Assembly (NCBI GenBank): GCA_022577435.1
Contig: JAKOON010000057.1
Location: 594,501 to 658,500, forward strand
DNA length: 64,000 nucleotides
Direction of reading: 5' to 3'
Source of the DNA: Embiotoca jacksoni
Lineage: Eukaryota; Chordata; Actinopteri; Embiotocidae
The translations under genes were made by a program, and so were the position numbers. Below, piece by piece: positions 45,654 through 59,003 of the stretch. A model generated the notes under the pieces. That model was not told the origin of the DNA. It was given only the letters and a program-made list of their open reading frames with translations, and did no database searches. How positions within the stretch are numbered: position 1 is the first letter of the stretch; every line of letters begins with the position of its first letter.

Positions 45654-46850
45654 CACTCACGACCACTTTATTAGGTACACCTTGCTAGTACCGGTTGGAC
45701 CCTTTTGCCTTCAGAACTCCTTTAATTCTTGGTGTTGTAGATTCAACAAGCTGCTGGAAACATTCCTCAGAGATTTTGCTCCATATTCACATGATAGCAT
45801 CACGCAGTTGCTGTAGATTTGTCGGCTGCACATCTGTGAGGTGAATCTCCCGTTCCACCACATCTCAGAGCTTCTATTGGATGGAGATGTGGTGGCCGTG
45901 GAGGCCGTTGGAGTCCAGTGAACTCATCGTCATGTTCCAGAAACCAGTTTGAGATGATTTGATCTTTGTGACGTGGTGCGTTATCCTGCTAGAAGCAGCC
46001 ATCAGAAGACGGTCCACTGAGGACATAAAGGGACGGACACGGTCAGCAGCAATACTCAGGTAGGCTGTGGTGTTTAAATGATGCTCAGCTGGTACGAAGG
46101 ACCCAAAGTGGGCCAAGAAAATATCCCCCCCACCACCATACCACCACCACCAGCCTAAACCGCTGATACCAGGTAGGATGGATCCACGCTTTTATGTTGT
46201 TGACGCCAAACTCTGACGACCATCTGAATGTGGCAGCAGAAATCCAGACTCACCAGACGGAGACGTTACTCCGATCTTCTCCTGTCCAATGAGCCGGTGT
46301 GAATCCAGCCTCAGTTTGCTGTTGTTAGCTGACAGGAGGACCCGGTGGTCTTCTGCTGCTGGAGTCCGTCTGCTTCAAGCTTCCACGTGTTGTTCAGATC
46401 TTCTGCATACCTCGGTTGGAACGAGTGCTTATTGGACATACTGTCCTTTCTATCATCTCCAACCAGTCTGGCTGTTTTCCTCTGACCTCTGACCTCTAAC
46501 CTCTGGCATCAATGAGGCATCTTCGCCCAGAGAACTGCGGCTCACTGGATATTTTCTCTTTGTCGGACCATTCTCTGTAAAGCTAGAGATGGTTGTGGGT
46601 GAAAATCCCAGTAGATCATCAGTTAGTGAAATACTCAGACCAGCCCGTCCGGCTCCAACAACCTGCCACCTTCACCTTCACTGAAATAACCTTTCTTCTT
46701 CGTTCTGATGCTCTGTTTGAACTTCAGCAGCTCGTCTTCACCGTGTCTTCATGCCTCAATGCATTGAGCTGCTGCCATGTGATTGGCTGATCAGATATTT
46801 GCGTTAACGAGCAGTCGAACAGGTGTACCTAATAAAGTGGCCGGTGAGTG
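45654..46850 (-). mobile_element. Tc1/mariner element, 1197 bp, near full length
   Basis: The left end is cactcacgaccactttatta and the right end, on the other strand, cactcaccggccactttatt. Both continue aggtacacct, giving terminal inverted repeats of about 29 bp. TA flanks the element at 45652-45653 and 46851-46852. This is a widespread fish family distinct from the other Tc1 elements in the window, whose terminal repeats are longer. The transposase is on the minus strand. Confidence 0.92.
45700..46720 (-). pseudogene. Tc1-type transposase pseudogene with lost first Asp
   Basis: Minus-strand text covers the whole transposase in pieces. The first catalytic block, normally W-S-D-E-S, reads PSGESGF at about 46250, so the first Asp has become Gly. 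A block corresponding to the family's HH-T/AYLSIAADRVRPFM is at 46020-46080. The second Asp is retained in QDNAP (about 45990), but the Gln before it is a TAG stop. The third acidic residue is retained in a PIE word near 45870. Several frameshifts occur between them. It is close to full length but cannot encode an active enzyme. Confidence 0.82.
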
Positions 46851-46852
46851 TA

Positions 46853-48760
46853 CATAATATAAGAAGGAAAAATACATTTACATGATCAGTAACAGCATCG
46901 TTGGTTTGAGGACATTTGAGAGTTGAATAAAAGTTGAATAAAAGTTGAGAGTCTCAGTCTCTTTCCTGGATAAAATCCAGATTAAATATATTTTTGTTTA
47001 CAAATAGTAACATGAGTGTCTATTGGCCACATCCCAATTCATATTGCAATCTGTCGACATGCAAGTCAACTCCAGTCCAGATGGCAAATGGAAATGTTTG
47101 GAAATCGAACAGCCAAAAACCCTGGAAGAATTATAAAATGTGCCGTTTAGTCACAAACACCAACAACAAACACCTGCTTGATATCTACATTATAAAGATT
47201 CCTTTTGGAATCACATGATGTCATTTTTATCTTTTAATCGTAATGCATTTTATACATAAAAAAAACATAAAATCAGAATGCACAGATTTGACCACTTTAC
47301 AAACAGCTCAGTCAGACAGTCGGCAGCCTTTGTGTCTCCAACACCGCAGCGTCACAGACGTTTTTAACCAATAGGACAATAAATAAAGACGATTCCACTA
47401 TTAAGTGATTTCACATCAGTTTTGTGACCGTACAGAACCTGACGTCTGACACGAGATGTTCCTGATCAGATTCTTGCCACTTGTAATTTAAAATTTCAGA
47501 CCGTCAGCACGACACCACAATGCTGCTTCAACATCCATCCGCTCTATCACTCTGGAGAAAGTGTCAGGGCCGTTGGACTGGACGGATCACGGAGAGTTGG
47601 CCTCCTCTGTTGATGATGCACCGACTGGTTTTTAGTCAAAGTTAGTTCCACGTTGTCTTGTGGGCCGAAGCATCACTGTGACAGCCGATTAGATTTTTAG
47701 TAGTTTTTTTAATGGTCCTCTGGAGGATCCATTGCATTGTTTCAGTGTAAATCAAGGTTCAAGGTTCATTTATTTGTCACGCTGACCGTATCCATATTAA
47801 TACACATACAATGGAACAAGATTACGTTTGTCAGGACCAGGGTGCAAAGATAATTATCAAGAAATTACCAAACACGCGATTAAAATGTGCAGCTAAAAAC
47901 ACACATAAAACATACCTGACACAGAATTAGAAGACAATGACAGAACAGCAGAAACCAGATGAAAAAACTAAACAGTGCATCAAGTAAGAGGTAATAAATA
48001 TAAGACATGAAATACAGCAGCCGGTGTCATATAGTAAAGGACATGGTAATTGTTCTAAACATTAAATAACTTAAAACGTGTTTATTAATATTTGTTCATT
48101 CGTAACTATTCTTCAACTCCTGTGGTACAAACTGTGCTGCTTCCACTCGGGGAAAAACCATAGAAAACATTTGCCTTGAGCATGATTTTAGGAGGCTTTA
48201 GCATCTTTTTCTTTCGCCACCTCGTCGGCAGCCTCGGCTGCATCAGACGTGGATTCAGCTCACTCTTCTGCGTGATGACCTCACCCTGTCCCGCCTGCAA
48301 GAAGTCACTCCACTTAGTGTAAAATCACACGTTCGTTCTTCCTGACTGTACTGTGACTTTATTATACCTGCTATGAATGATTTAATAATACGTGATTCAT
48401 GAGTAAAAGGTTGATGGTGAGGTGCAGCAGTCTGATGTCGTTCACCTCACAGCAGCCGGCTGCGCTGCAGAATGTGAATGAGATTCTTCATCTGAGTTAA
48501 ATGAGGTAACTGTTGTATTCTCAGAGGACGACGCTCAGACTGATCCCTCGGTTTGAGAGACGCTCACACACAGACCGTAGAGCATTTATCGGTCGTATCG
48601 ATCGGTGCAGCAGAAACAGACTGAGAGTGTCTGCAGGGTTCAGACATGCAGACACCAGGCGTTCAGCAACACTCTGCTTCACAGGAGAACTTGAAGGAGG
48701 TCGGCGCCTGAAAAGAAGCTCGGTGTTGATAAGAAGGGATGCTGGGAACACATCGATACT
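46853..48760. other. Unannotated DNA with a possible LINE tail
   Basis: At 47745-48010 the sequence starts with the short duplication tcaaggttcaaggttca and a tttatttgtcac word and then becomes A-rich. This pattern fits the 3' end of a minus-strand LINE with a short tandem tail. The remainder has no recognised feature; frames at 48106-48300 and 48513-48809 carry no motif. Confidence 0.42.
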
Positions 48761-48762
48761 GT

Positions 48763-48793
<31 letters not shown>

Positions 48794-48795
48794 GG
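48761..48795. repeat. (GT)8 tract running into G19
   Basis: Eight GT units are followed directly by 19 consecutive G (48777-48795), a strong candidate for G-quadruplex formation and for assembly or sequencing length error. Confidence 0.95.
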
Positions 48796-48996
48796 TGCTG
48801 CGTGGATAAATACACTACAAACTCACTGTATTTTAAATGCACATGTTTAAAATCGTTTTAATATTTAATCTCTGTTTTGTCTCCAAATGTTCTTGCATTG
48901 CATACTTCACGTCGTGACTCATTTCTGAACTGCAGTGAGAGTATGTGAAGGCAGACAGAAGAGCTGCATCACACCGAGGCCTCCAAACTGACCACA

Positions 48997-49310
48997 ACGT
49001 TTCAGACTGCACACACATCAGACGCTTTTTCTCAAATCAGACCTTGAGGACAGACCGTCCACACTGTTGTTTGCACGTGAGCAGATCAGATTTGGTGTGT
49101 TCCTGACATCACCGACTTATCTACATGGGTTGCCGTGGTAACGACGTGCGAGTGACACAAGAAATCGGATCTGAGCCAGCACAGCGTCCAGACTGACATC
49201 CGAATGGAATCATTTCAAACAACCTCCAAATGTGGTTTGGATCCAGACTTTCAACAATCAATCTGGTGAAGACAAAAATCTGATTTGGGCGTTAAACACG
49301 TAGACGTCAT
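48997..49310 (+). mobile_element. Element B, copy 2, uninterrupted
   Basis: It is colinear with 9407-9575 plus 10785-10968, but at the point where copy 1 has its 1.1-kb array this copy has only gcgagtgacacaagaa (about 49147-49162). It shows the likely ancestral, unexpanded state. No coding capacity. Confidence 0.78.
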
Positions 49311-49489
49311 CAGTTTTAGCTAAATGAACCAAACATGGAGGTCAGAGAGAGTTTCAACGGTGGTCTGTGGATTTCATGATGTTTCTATCAGATGATCAAA
49401 ATCACGCCGCTCGTGATCTCTTGAGCAAACAGAAGTCTGCAAACCCGAAGATCAAGATTCACCTCAGGAGGCACGGTGAGGTAAGAAGT

Positions 49490-49705
<216 letters not shown>

Positions 49706-49708
<3 letters not shown>

Positions 49709-50847
49709 CTAATGACTGCTCTCGGGACGGAGGCCGACATGCCAGGATTTCCAGTCATCAGTGTTTCCAGTGATCAGATCCAAATGTTTTGCCACATTCT
49801 GCTCTGACATGAACTGAGTGACTCCATAACTCAACTTTGTGTTAGATGTCAGATGAAGAGATTCAGACCTCTGACAAAAAGATAAAAACCTAAGACAAAT
49901 CTTTCTTGTGTCACCAGTTTTAACGTCAGTGTCATAAACATCCATAATTCCACTTCCACACATCTCAATTTCAGATAGTGTCTCATAAAGTTGAGTACAG
50001 TATGAGTATGAGTAAATATTCTGAATACAGTTCATTACAATAGAAAGTGAGTGTCGTAGTAGTTTTAAAGTTTTGAATATTCTGTGTGTGTGAATAGCAT
50101 CATATTTATTAGCATATATCCAGGAAACAACAGGAAACAACTTAACAGTTGAAAACCAATATTGACCACTGATATTTTGTCTGATGTGAATCTCCTGCTG
50201 CAGCTTCAGCCTTTACTCTGCTGTGGGCAGAATCATGAAGGGCTGTCACTGCAAGAGGACGACAAAGAGCCAGCAGATCAGGGATCAGCAGGCCACCAGC
50301 CTCCTAACATTAACGATACAATCATAATACAAAATTAAAAAGTGCATCCAGATGTGAGTAAAAGTCATGATTTTTAAGGTGCGAGTGAAGAAGCATGTTG
50401 CAATAAAACAAGTACACATTAATCAGAAGTACATGTAAAAGAATACAGGTAGCTTATTACGACCCGCCTCTGAGCCTGATGGAAAATAATATTACTTCTT
50501 CTATCGAAATAATAATAAAAACAAAAGAAACGGTATGATATAAGTTAAAGAAGCGCAGCGCTGTGTGACTGTGATTTGGACTCAAAGGCACAACTTAGAG
50601 TCACAGCTTGGTTCAAGGATTTCACTGAATGCTTTCAGAGAAAATCACAAATGTTTACAAAGACGTTAAAACAACAGTAATCAGTCCAGTCAGGCAGACG
50701 TGCAGCAGAAAGGCCGACAAGGAAACAACAGCCTCAGGTCATAAACGAGAAAACTCCCAGAGAGACGACACCGGAGCCGACAGCTGTGAACGACGACGAC
50801 CCGGCAGAAGACATATACACCGGGACAGGAGCGGTTAGACGCAGGTG
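49706..50847. other. Unannotated DNA
   Basis: Nothing recognised. A long minus-strand frame (49709-50140) has no known motif. Confidence 0.45.
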
Positions 50848-50985
50848 GAAACAATCAGGGCGGAGCAGACGATCACAGAAGGGACCGGAAGGGAAGTGAT
50901 CTGACATGAAACAGGAGGTAAGGACCAAAATAAAACAGGAAGTGGAACCAGAAATATTGCAAAATAAGCAGACGGGACGAGATGT
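50848..50985. repeat. Repeat E, copy 2 (diverged)
   Basis: Colinear words with 23600-23735 (aaacaatcaggg, aataaaacaggaag, ttgcaaaataa, gacgggacg). Class unknown. Confidence 0.45.
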
Positions 50986-52117
50986 TTTCTCAAAATCAGC
51001 ATCCAAGTGACGCACGTTCTTGTGAGCGCCGGTCCGTGCGCACTTCGATTTCTGCGGACATGACGGGAGGCGGGACATCAGATTTTGTGTCAAACTGTGA
51101 AAATCGTCAACAGAGACCCTTAAAGTGCTTCAGGAAGCTTCTGAGCAATGAAACAACGAGCCGGGTGAGTGACATTCACCTTTCAGAGGGGCGGAGCTTC
51201 ACTGTCCAACACCGAAAAAGGTGCATCAGGTCAGGAGACACCAGGTGGGTGTCCTTTGACATTCGGTCGGTGGGTCACCTCAGATTCGTCCCCCAGCGTC
51301 AGACGGTCAACACCGAGCTCAACTGTTCTACTTCAGATGCGTAAAACATGGCAGACACATGTGGACCAGTGCTCACTGTAACTCAGGCGCTGACTTTGAT
51401 CAAGTGACATCATTTGTACCACGTTCTCATCAGGGTTACACCTTCCTGCTGCTCCGCGTCCGTCACCGTGCTGCCCATCGTCTGCAGGCAACACGAGCCG
51501 TCTCGGGACGTATCGATCCGCCCTCGTAATGAGGCTCAAGCTAACGCTCTGTTAAACTTAATGTCTGTCAGGGAGGACTGTGGCTCAGACAGCTGATGAC
51601 AACATGACTCTTGGACTTCTGGACACTCTTGTCATTCATGTTGCGCAAATAGTCCAAAATATTTAAAATTATGACAAATGTTTTCTAGTATTTAGAAACA
51701 TGTAATATTGCTGACATGGCATTTGATGAAAACGACCTTTCTGGCGTCTGTAAGCAGACCAAAGTTAAGTTTGCTTTACTTCATGATATAAGAAGAAATC
51801 CTCAAAATAGTTGGATGTGAATATTCTGCTGATTGATTAAGTGGATTAATGGGTTAACTATTTAAGTTCCAGGAAAAAAATAAGAACAACTTTAAATACA
51901 CAGCATTGAAAAATAAACAAATAAAAACACAATAACTTGCTAATGAGTCATGATTACTTCTTTTCTTTCCAAATAGACATAGTGTTGTTATTATTAAAGT
52001 TTTTAATGAAATGTAATGTTTACAAAGTTGTGCTTTCTCTTCCCGACCCGAACTTTTGTAATTTGTGTGTCTTGACCAGAGAATTATCAAATGATGAAAC
52101 TGTTTCATTTGAACTTG
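50986..52117. other. Unannotated DNA, GC-richer to 51600
   Basis: The forward frame 50982-51344 reads through 120 codons, including EGRSFTVQHRKRCIRSGD, without a known motif. The opposite strand is also open nearby. I do not call a gene. Confidence 0.4.
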
Positions 52118-52312
52118 AGACACGGTGGTGCGGTGGTTTGGTTTCCTCTGGCTGCTCTGTGGGTGTGAATGTGACCATGAATGGTTGTCAGTGTTTCAGT
52201 GTTGGCCCAGTGATGGACTGGCCCGTCCATCACAGCCCAAATGACAGCTGGGATAGGCTCCTCTCCTTTAACCCTGTTCTATCTTGGACGGGGATAAATA
52301 ATGGATGGATGG
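52118..52312 (+). mobile_element. tRNA-derived SINE, second family, copy 2 (deleted)
   Basis: The head acacggtggtgcggtggttt carries an A-box-like word. The central B-box region is deleted. The 3' body (cagctgggataggctcc) and the short tandem tail ataatggatggatgg are typical of the family also seen in reverse at 32389-32685. Confidence 0.78.
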
Positions 52313-52519
52313 ACCTGCAACAGTTTTGGAAGGTCCTGACGTATTATGCATTGCAGCACCAAACCTTCTATGTGCCGTTTTAAAGGGCAGTGCTGGTTGA
52401 AAATAGGTGGTGATAGAAACTCTGACTCACTGGATGGAGAATCAGTGTCATCGACTATTTCAGGCCTCTTTTTCCTCAACTGTTACTCTCAAAACCTGAC
52501 TGGCAACAGGAAACCAACC

Positions 52520-53100
52520 TGCAGGTTTGTTTGTATGTTTGTTTATTTAGATCCTCATTAGCTTTTGCAGCTACTCTTCGTTGGGGGTCTTCATACTTGA
52601 CACAGTGACAATACACTTTGTTTTACAAACACAAACACAAACACAAGAAAATACAAAGACCTGCTCCGACTGAATCTACCGCGATCAACCAAAAGGAATA
52701 TCCTCATTCAACATAAAGCCTGTAATACGCTCACATACCCAGAATGCTTAGGAGTCACAGAGATTTCTTCATTCGGTAGGTAGTGCTCTTTTAGCACTTT
52801 TTTAAAACGATATATATACTTTTGTTGTGAAATGTGATTTGGGAGGGAACTCTGAATTACGGTACGATGAGCTCATGTCGTCTTGGATCTCGGTAAAGTG
52901 AAACAACCTCCAGCAGCGTGACGAGTTAAATACTCGTGAGCGTCCGCACCAAATCATTATTTGTACAAAACATGACATTTCAGGGACGTTACTTCTGAAC
53001 CCACTGAGCTACACGTGCTGCTTTATTCTGGACTAGCTGCAGTTTTCTTAAATGACCTGATGAAGAATTGGACCAAACACCTGAACAATAATCTATCTAA
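52520..53100 (-). other. Possible LINE 3' untranslated remnant
   Basis: The opening word gtttatttagatcctcattagc and the later tattctggactagctgcag and ttggaccaaacacctgaac recall the reverse complement of a fish LINE 3' region. The similarity is from memory and incomplete. Confidence 0.35.
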
Positions 53101-55113
53101 TAAAGTCTGGCAATGTGATTCTGAGTTATGTTCGGTTTGTCAAAGTCTCTTTCATCAGTCTCCACACAACTACTTACAGTATGTCACTTCCATTTATCCG
53201 ACCAAGTGTAACACAATGTGTTCAACAGTAGTCAGAGAGTGAGATGAAGCAGGAAGTGGCTGCAGCTGCAGGTTTGAACATGTATGTATTGATTATTTTC
53301 ATTATTAGGTAGTTAGGTTATTTGTACAAACTATTTTTTATAGTGGCCTTCACACCATAATCAGTCGGAGATGAAGGACAGTTAGTTAGCTGCTATCATG
53401 GCTAACAGTAAATCCAATGATCCCTGATACAAACACTATGTCTCTTTATGTCTCTGAGACAGACCACAGATAAAAATCATGAACAGCTCCAACAGCACGC
53501 TCCACGTTCGGTTTGTAATCCCAAACTCTAATCAGACATCGAGAGTTGCTTCTCTGCCTCCGTCTTCAGGAGGCAACGTGCTCATTAGCCGACAGCAAAC
53601 TCATCCGATGGCAGGATATACCAATTAGTCTCCCAGCAGGAAGCAGCTCCCCCGCCGCCAAAATAAACTCCCAGAGGTCTTTGTGTGTTTCTATTAGCCC
53701 CTTCTCTCGTCTCTCCTCGTGACTCTTCTATTTTTATAGCATCGTATCTTTCACTCTCTGTTTGCTATGTACACAGGTACTTCAGACAAAGCAACACGTA
53801 CACTACTGAAGCATTCACATCTTAAAATAACATTTAATATCTTAAAAATACCTGCAACTTGATTGACAGGCCTGAGTTACTCAATAATGTCGACAAGGTA
53901 ACTAGTTTGTACGTAAACCACAAAAACAGCCTCTTTTTTCCAGCTTGACAACAGTCAGTGTGACTTTTTCCACCGTCAGCCTGAACATGACAGACAGGAA
54001 GTAGCTGATGAGTGAAAACATCGACATCACTGCACAAACTGTCGCATTAATCATCCTACTTATTACCAAATCGTTTTTTGCAGGTATGTTTAGGTGCAAC
54101 GTTCGCACAGGTTGGTTTGTTTTTTATTGTGCCAATTCAGTACAACATTTACCAAAGGTATTGGAGTTGGACGTACACAGCTCGACTCTCTCACCACATA
54201 AAGGTTCACATCCAGATTACCGTCTGTCGTCCGTCAGTCTCTTACCTGCATCGTCCACTGAACACGTGTCAGAAGCCTTTTCTTCTGCCCTTTTTATCTT
54301 CCTTCCCTATCTGGTCATGTTTCCTTGATTTCTGGTCTTCTATTGTTAAACGGCTTCTTTTTTGTCCGTCGTGTGTTTATTGTTGTTGTTTCCTACTTTG
54401 TGCTGCAGCCTGCAGACACAGTTAAACAGCTGCTGTGTTTTAGTCCTTAAAAACATGAATTCTCCTGTTTGTTGTGGAACTATTTCACGGCGGGGTCGAC
54501 GGTGACGCAGTGATGTGTTTTACGATCGTGGGTGTTTAATTTAGAAAGTTGACCGGATTTCCTCCGACTGACTTCCTGCCCGGCCGTTCTTCTCTGTTCA
54601 GATTGCCGCGCTCTCGGAGCGGCTTCCATCACAAATAGACTCGCTGCCTATCTTTGGCGTCGTGGTGCGGCGACTCGCTTCTGGTGGCACCGACGCAACC
54701 GGTGGGATACGAAGCACCGACTCAAATGATGGAAATTCACTCCGCCAGCCACGTGGAAAACAGCCTTTAGACCTACAATGAAGGTAAAAGGTAAAACAGG
54801 GTGAAATATATTTAAGTTTCTCTTGAAGATCTCACATTTGTGGACTCTGTGTTCTCATTAAAAGATGTCTGAACTGAGACAGTCCGGCGAGACCTTCATG
54901 TTTTCCTGCAGCGTCGGTCCTGTTACATTCACTTCATTGTGTTTATTGTGTTGCAGTCGTGGTCGGAACAAAAGGGCGACCTCCGATTAGAGAAGGACCA
55001 AAGATCTGTTCTGGGGAGTATCAATGACGGAGATCCACCTCCCGCCTCTCTGCGTATGTGTGTGCGTGTTCATTGACCTGTTCGTGCATTCTTGTTTCCC
55101 TGCATGTTAGAAT

Positions 55114-55118
<5 letters not shown>
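53101..55118. other. Unannotated DNA
   Basis: A GC-rich patch at 54480-54780 contains cgacgcaaccggtggga and ccagccacgtggaaaacagcc, words I associate with non-autonomous fish DNA elements, but I cannot bound it. Nothing else recognised. Confidence 0.4.

Positions 55119-55186
<68 letters not shown>
55119..55186. repeat. (TG)34 microsatellite
   Basis: Uninterrupted TG repeats. Confidence 0.97.
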
Positions 55187-55189
<3 letters not shown>

Positions 55190-57869
55190 ACATCATCCTT
55201 CTTCAGCTTCGATGGTGAGGTTTCACTTTCCCACTGGTCAGGGGCTGAGGCCCACAGTCCTCAGGGGTCAAAGGGCATTCGGGCCTATAATGTGACATCA
55301 TGGCAGCTTAGAGAGGTCAAGAGAGGTCATCGTCAGGAGGAGAGGACACTGACACGACAAAAGAACTGCCGATATAAAGAGAGAGGCACATTATGGAGGA
55401 GAAAAAGGCTGAAACAAAGAGTTTAGGAGGCGAGTGGAGGAATCCAGAGACACGTCCCTTCACTGCCAATCACATCTCGGCGTCTTTGCACAACTGATTG
55501 AACACAGTGGAGGATAGATGTTGACAAGTATTCAGTGTTTCCCTCTGTGTGCTCTTGTCATGGTGGAAAACCTGGGAAACAACATTTATAAAACAGGAAA
55601 CTAAGGATTGAACCAAGCAAAATGCGTTGTTTGGCACTAATTTTGCAGAAAAATCTATTTCGAAAACAGTTTACTTGACATTTGTTGCATGGAATTTGAA
55701 TCTATGATAAAAAAAAAAAAAGTTGGACAATCTTTTGTCAACGAGCCAATTAAACACAGATAAACAGACAAATAAACAAATGACTGTTTTGTTGTAGTCT
55801 TATTAAAAGATCTGCACGCAGTTGTGGAGTCACACATTGTGATGACTTTGCTTATCAACCAGTAACGTTATCGCTCATGGGATGTCTCTATTGTGTCGGC
55901 ACTGTCTGCATTCATATAAAAAAAGAAACAACAGAAACAGAGGCATAAAAATAAAGAATAAAAGCAGATGGCGAAAATGAATGCGTCACTGCAAAGTTTA
56001 CAATAAAGTGGAGATCATTATCAGTTTATATTGGCTGAACAATAAAACAGGATTAATAAAGATGGACTTTTCCATTAACAGATGGTGTGCATGTGTATTC
56101 TAGATTTCTCTCAAACTCAGTGAATCCCATGTTCGATATAAGACAGATATATGATGTCATTACTCATGAGAATCACAACACTAGTACTGATGATGTTACT
56201 GCTACTTCCATTTTTACATGATCATAAACTGTCAGTTCTCATAAACAGCTACAGATAATCGTACCAAAATGTTGATTCTGCAGTACAGACATTTTGTATT
56301 TGAATTTGAGTTCCTTCTGATGTGTAGAGATGGATTTAGGTGTGTATGTGTTGTTTAGTGTGGTTAGACAATAACTAGTTGGACTACTGGGTATTTTTCT
56401 GTCCTTTCACAAATAGAAACACTGATTGTGATCGCAGCTGCAGAACTCGAGAGTTATCTGGCTTCATGATTCATTTTGCAGGTTATTTCACCAGTTTAAA
56501 CACGGTGTACACGACAGCTGGAATACAAATCGTTTTTGCAGAAGCTTTTATTGGACTTTGCTTTCCAAAGCTCGTTACACTTACTCAGGAGTGACTGTTG
56601 CATATTTGTTTCAGATTTACGGTGTTATTGGACAGATTAGTGAAACTCGTGCCAGCTGGACTCAGACTTAAAACTTTGGCTTTTTCTGCAGCCAAACCTT
56701 CAAAGATTCTTGTTGTTATTGCTCTCCTTGACAAAGATCTTTTTTCCACAATAATTAGTTTTTCATAATAACATTGAATGGAGTGGCGACAGCAGCCTGT
56801 GAAGATCAAACACAGAGATGTCCCAAGTTGATCCTCAGGATCAGGGATGATCCAAACATGACTTAATGGAGCTCTGTCAGCTAAAATAAACCCGCACCAA
56901 TCGGATCTGTCCACAGCTACAGATGAAGTGCTGCCCTGCTTTACGAGAGCCACACTCGCAGTGTGAGCACTCACAGGGAAAATCAGTGTGTGAATTTGAA
57001 GATGTGTTGGGCACAGTAGTGCTGACGAGCTGCAACGTATGGCAGATGTTTTCAGTGCGTAGATTTTTTTATAACAAAAATAAATTGTAACCAATGTGGA
57101 GTGTCCTTTCTTTATTTTCTTTTTTTCTTATCAACAGTGCGCACAACATGATAATTATGGTCCCTAAACATAATGTTTGTTAATGTAATGTAACATATTT
57201 CAGATTTAGTAGCTGCAGTTGTTATTTGAATGTGTTAGAGACATTTAATAATCATTTGGGTGAATATAACTTTCAGGTTGGACTTCGTTTCCAATGCCAA
57301 TGACTTGAATCAGGATTAAGACTAAAAACACCTGATTATCAAATGCCACAAAGACTAACTGTGCAGCTCTTTGGTGTTTTCAGCTTTCAGTTAATTTTTC
57401 TGTTTCTGTGTTTCCGGGAGCAGCAAGCAACTACATTCAACAATAATCTCAAATCATTCCACATTATACTATGAATTATCAGCACCAAATGGCAAAATTA
57501 CCAACTGGCAGTTGAAAGTTGAACACAGAAGCGACTAATGTAGATATTTGTATTGATCCTTGGTGGAAACCAAAACCAGGGCTAAAAGGAGGGGGGTATT
57601 ACATTTACAAGCTTATTTGTGCTCACAGCACAAACAAGCTACAACCTTCGAGAGGAAGTACTCCAAGTTGTATCACCTGATTAAAATCAGCAACTGAGTT
57701 ACACATGGTGGTCACATCAAAATCAGTTCATTTCAGTGAGAATTGTGCAATCACAGATCCACTCTCTGAGCAGAGTAATCTGACAACACGCCTACTCACT
57801 GCGCATTAAAAAAAAACTTTCCGCAATCTTTCTGACCCACAATATAACGGTCATCTTTCCCCACCACTC
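55187..57869. other. Unannotated DNA, no gene recognised
   Basis: AT-rich with several short A runs. The minus-strand frame 56585-57094 is 169 codons long and has no motif I know. No array. Confidence 0.45.
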
Positions 57870-57985
57870 CTACTCACCGGCTTTGGCTTCCTGCTGATTC
57901 TTTTTGCTCCCCAATAATTTCTCAAAAACTTCGATGTGCGCTCTGTGCTCAAGTTTCAGGTGCTTAAAAAAATCCCAGACACCCG
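57870..57985 (-). other. BED-finger-like fragment next to a Tc1 remnant
   Basis: Minus-strand text FFKHLKLEHRAHIEVFEKLLG resembles the second half of a BED zinc finger (H-L-x3-H) and its helical extension. The frame reaches EAKAG and is followed by gtgagt, a good splice-donor word. The Cys-bearing first half is missing because the sequence joins the Tc1 relic at 57993. It may be the edge of a hAT element or of an exon derived from one. Confidence 0.28.
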
Positions 57986-57992
57986 GACAACT

Positions 57993-59003
57993 GCTGTTGG
58001 AATACGTGCAGAATGTGGTTGGACGTTGTTCTGCTGAAATAAACAAGACCTTCCCTGAAAGAGACGTTGTCTGGATGGCAGCATATGTTGCTCCAAAACC
58101 TGAATATCTCATTCAGCATTAATGCTTCCTTCCAGATGTTCAAGCTACCCATGCCATGTGCACTAATGCATCCCTGTACCATCACAGATGCTGGCTTTAG
58201 AACTGAGCTGATAACAAGCTGGATGGTCCCTCTCCTCTTTAACCTGGAGGATGCAGCGTCCATGATTTCCAAACAGAATCTCAGATTGTGATCCATCAGA
58301 CCTCAGGACAGTTGTCCACTTCACCTCAGTCCATCTTCAATGATCTCGGTCCAGAGAAGGCGGCGGTGTTTCTGGATCATGTTTCTATCTGGTTTCTTCT
58401 TTGGAGAGTTTTAACCTGCATTTGTGGACGCAGCGATGAACTGTGTTCACAGACGATGGTTTTCACAAGTGTTCCTGAGCCCATGCAGTGATTTCCACTC
58501 CAGAATAGTGTGTTTTTAATGCAGTGCTGCCTGAGGGCCCGAAGATCACCACCATCCAATATTGGTTTTCAGCCTTGTCCTTTGCATACAAAAAATATTT
58601 AATGATATTATGAACCGTAGATGATTCAATCCCCAAATTATTTACAGTTTTACGTTGAGGAACATTATTCTTAGATTGTTGAACTATTCTCCCACTTCAC
58701 TGCTGAGAGACTGTGCCGCCCCTGGATGCTCTTTTTATTCCCAATCATGTTACTGATCTGTTGCCATGGTAACCTGATTAGTTGTCAGGTGTTCCACCGG
58801 TCGTTGTGTTTTTTTTTTTAGCTTTAGACATATTTTCCAGTCTTTCATTGACCCTGTCCCAACTTTTTTGAGATGTGTTGCTGATATCAAATTCAAAATG
58901 AGCATTTTCTAACATTACTCAGTTTTAACATTTGATGTGTTGTCTTTGGTCTATTTTCAATTAAATGCGGGTTAATGTGATTTGGAAGTCATCGCATTCT
59001 GTG
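57993..59003 (-). pseudogene. Tc1-like element, 3'-truncated transposase
   Basis: The right side (58700-59003) carries the family's terminal and subterminal words (actgctgagagact, ccaacttttttgaga, gcatttaattga in reverse). Going along the minus strand, the text covers the helix-turn-helix region (FRESG-type, DLRALRQHCIKNTLFW), the first catalytic block (about 58275, SDGSQ), KPASVMVQGCISAHGMGSLN (about 58160-58220) and finally a QQNN word near 58020 where the second catalytic Asp should be: it is Asn. The sequence leaves the element at 57993 before the third acidic residue. Stops and frameshifts are numerous. The last 270 bp are nearly identical to 60760-61035. Confidence 0.78.

Noticed and set aside
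56585..57094. 169-codon minus-strand frame as a gene
   Set aside because: No motif, no repeat family and no splice context that I can identify; length alone is not enough in this composition.
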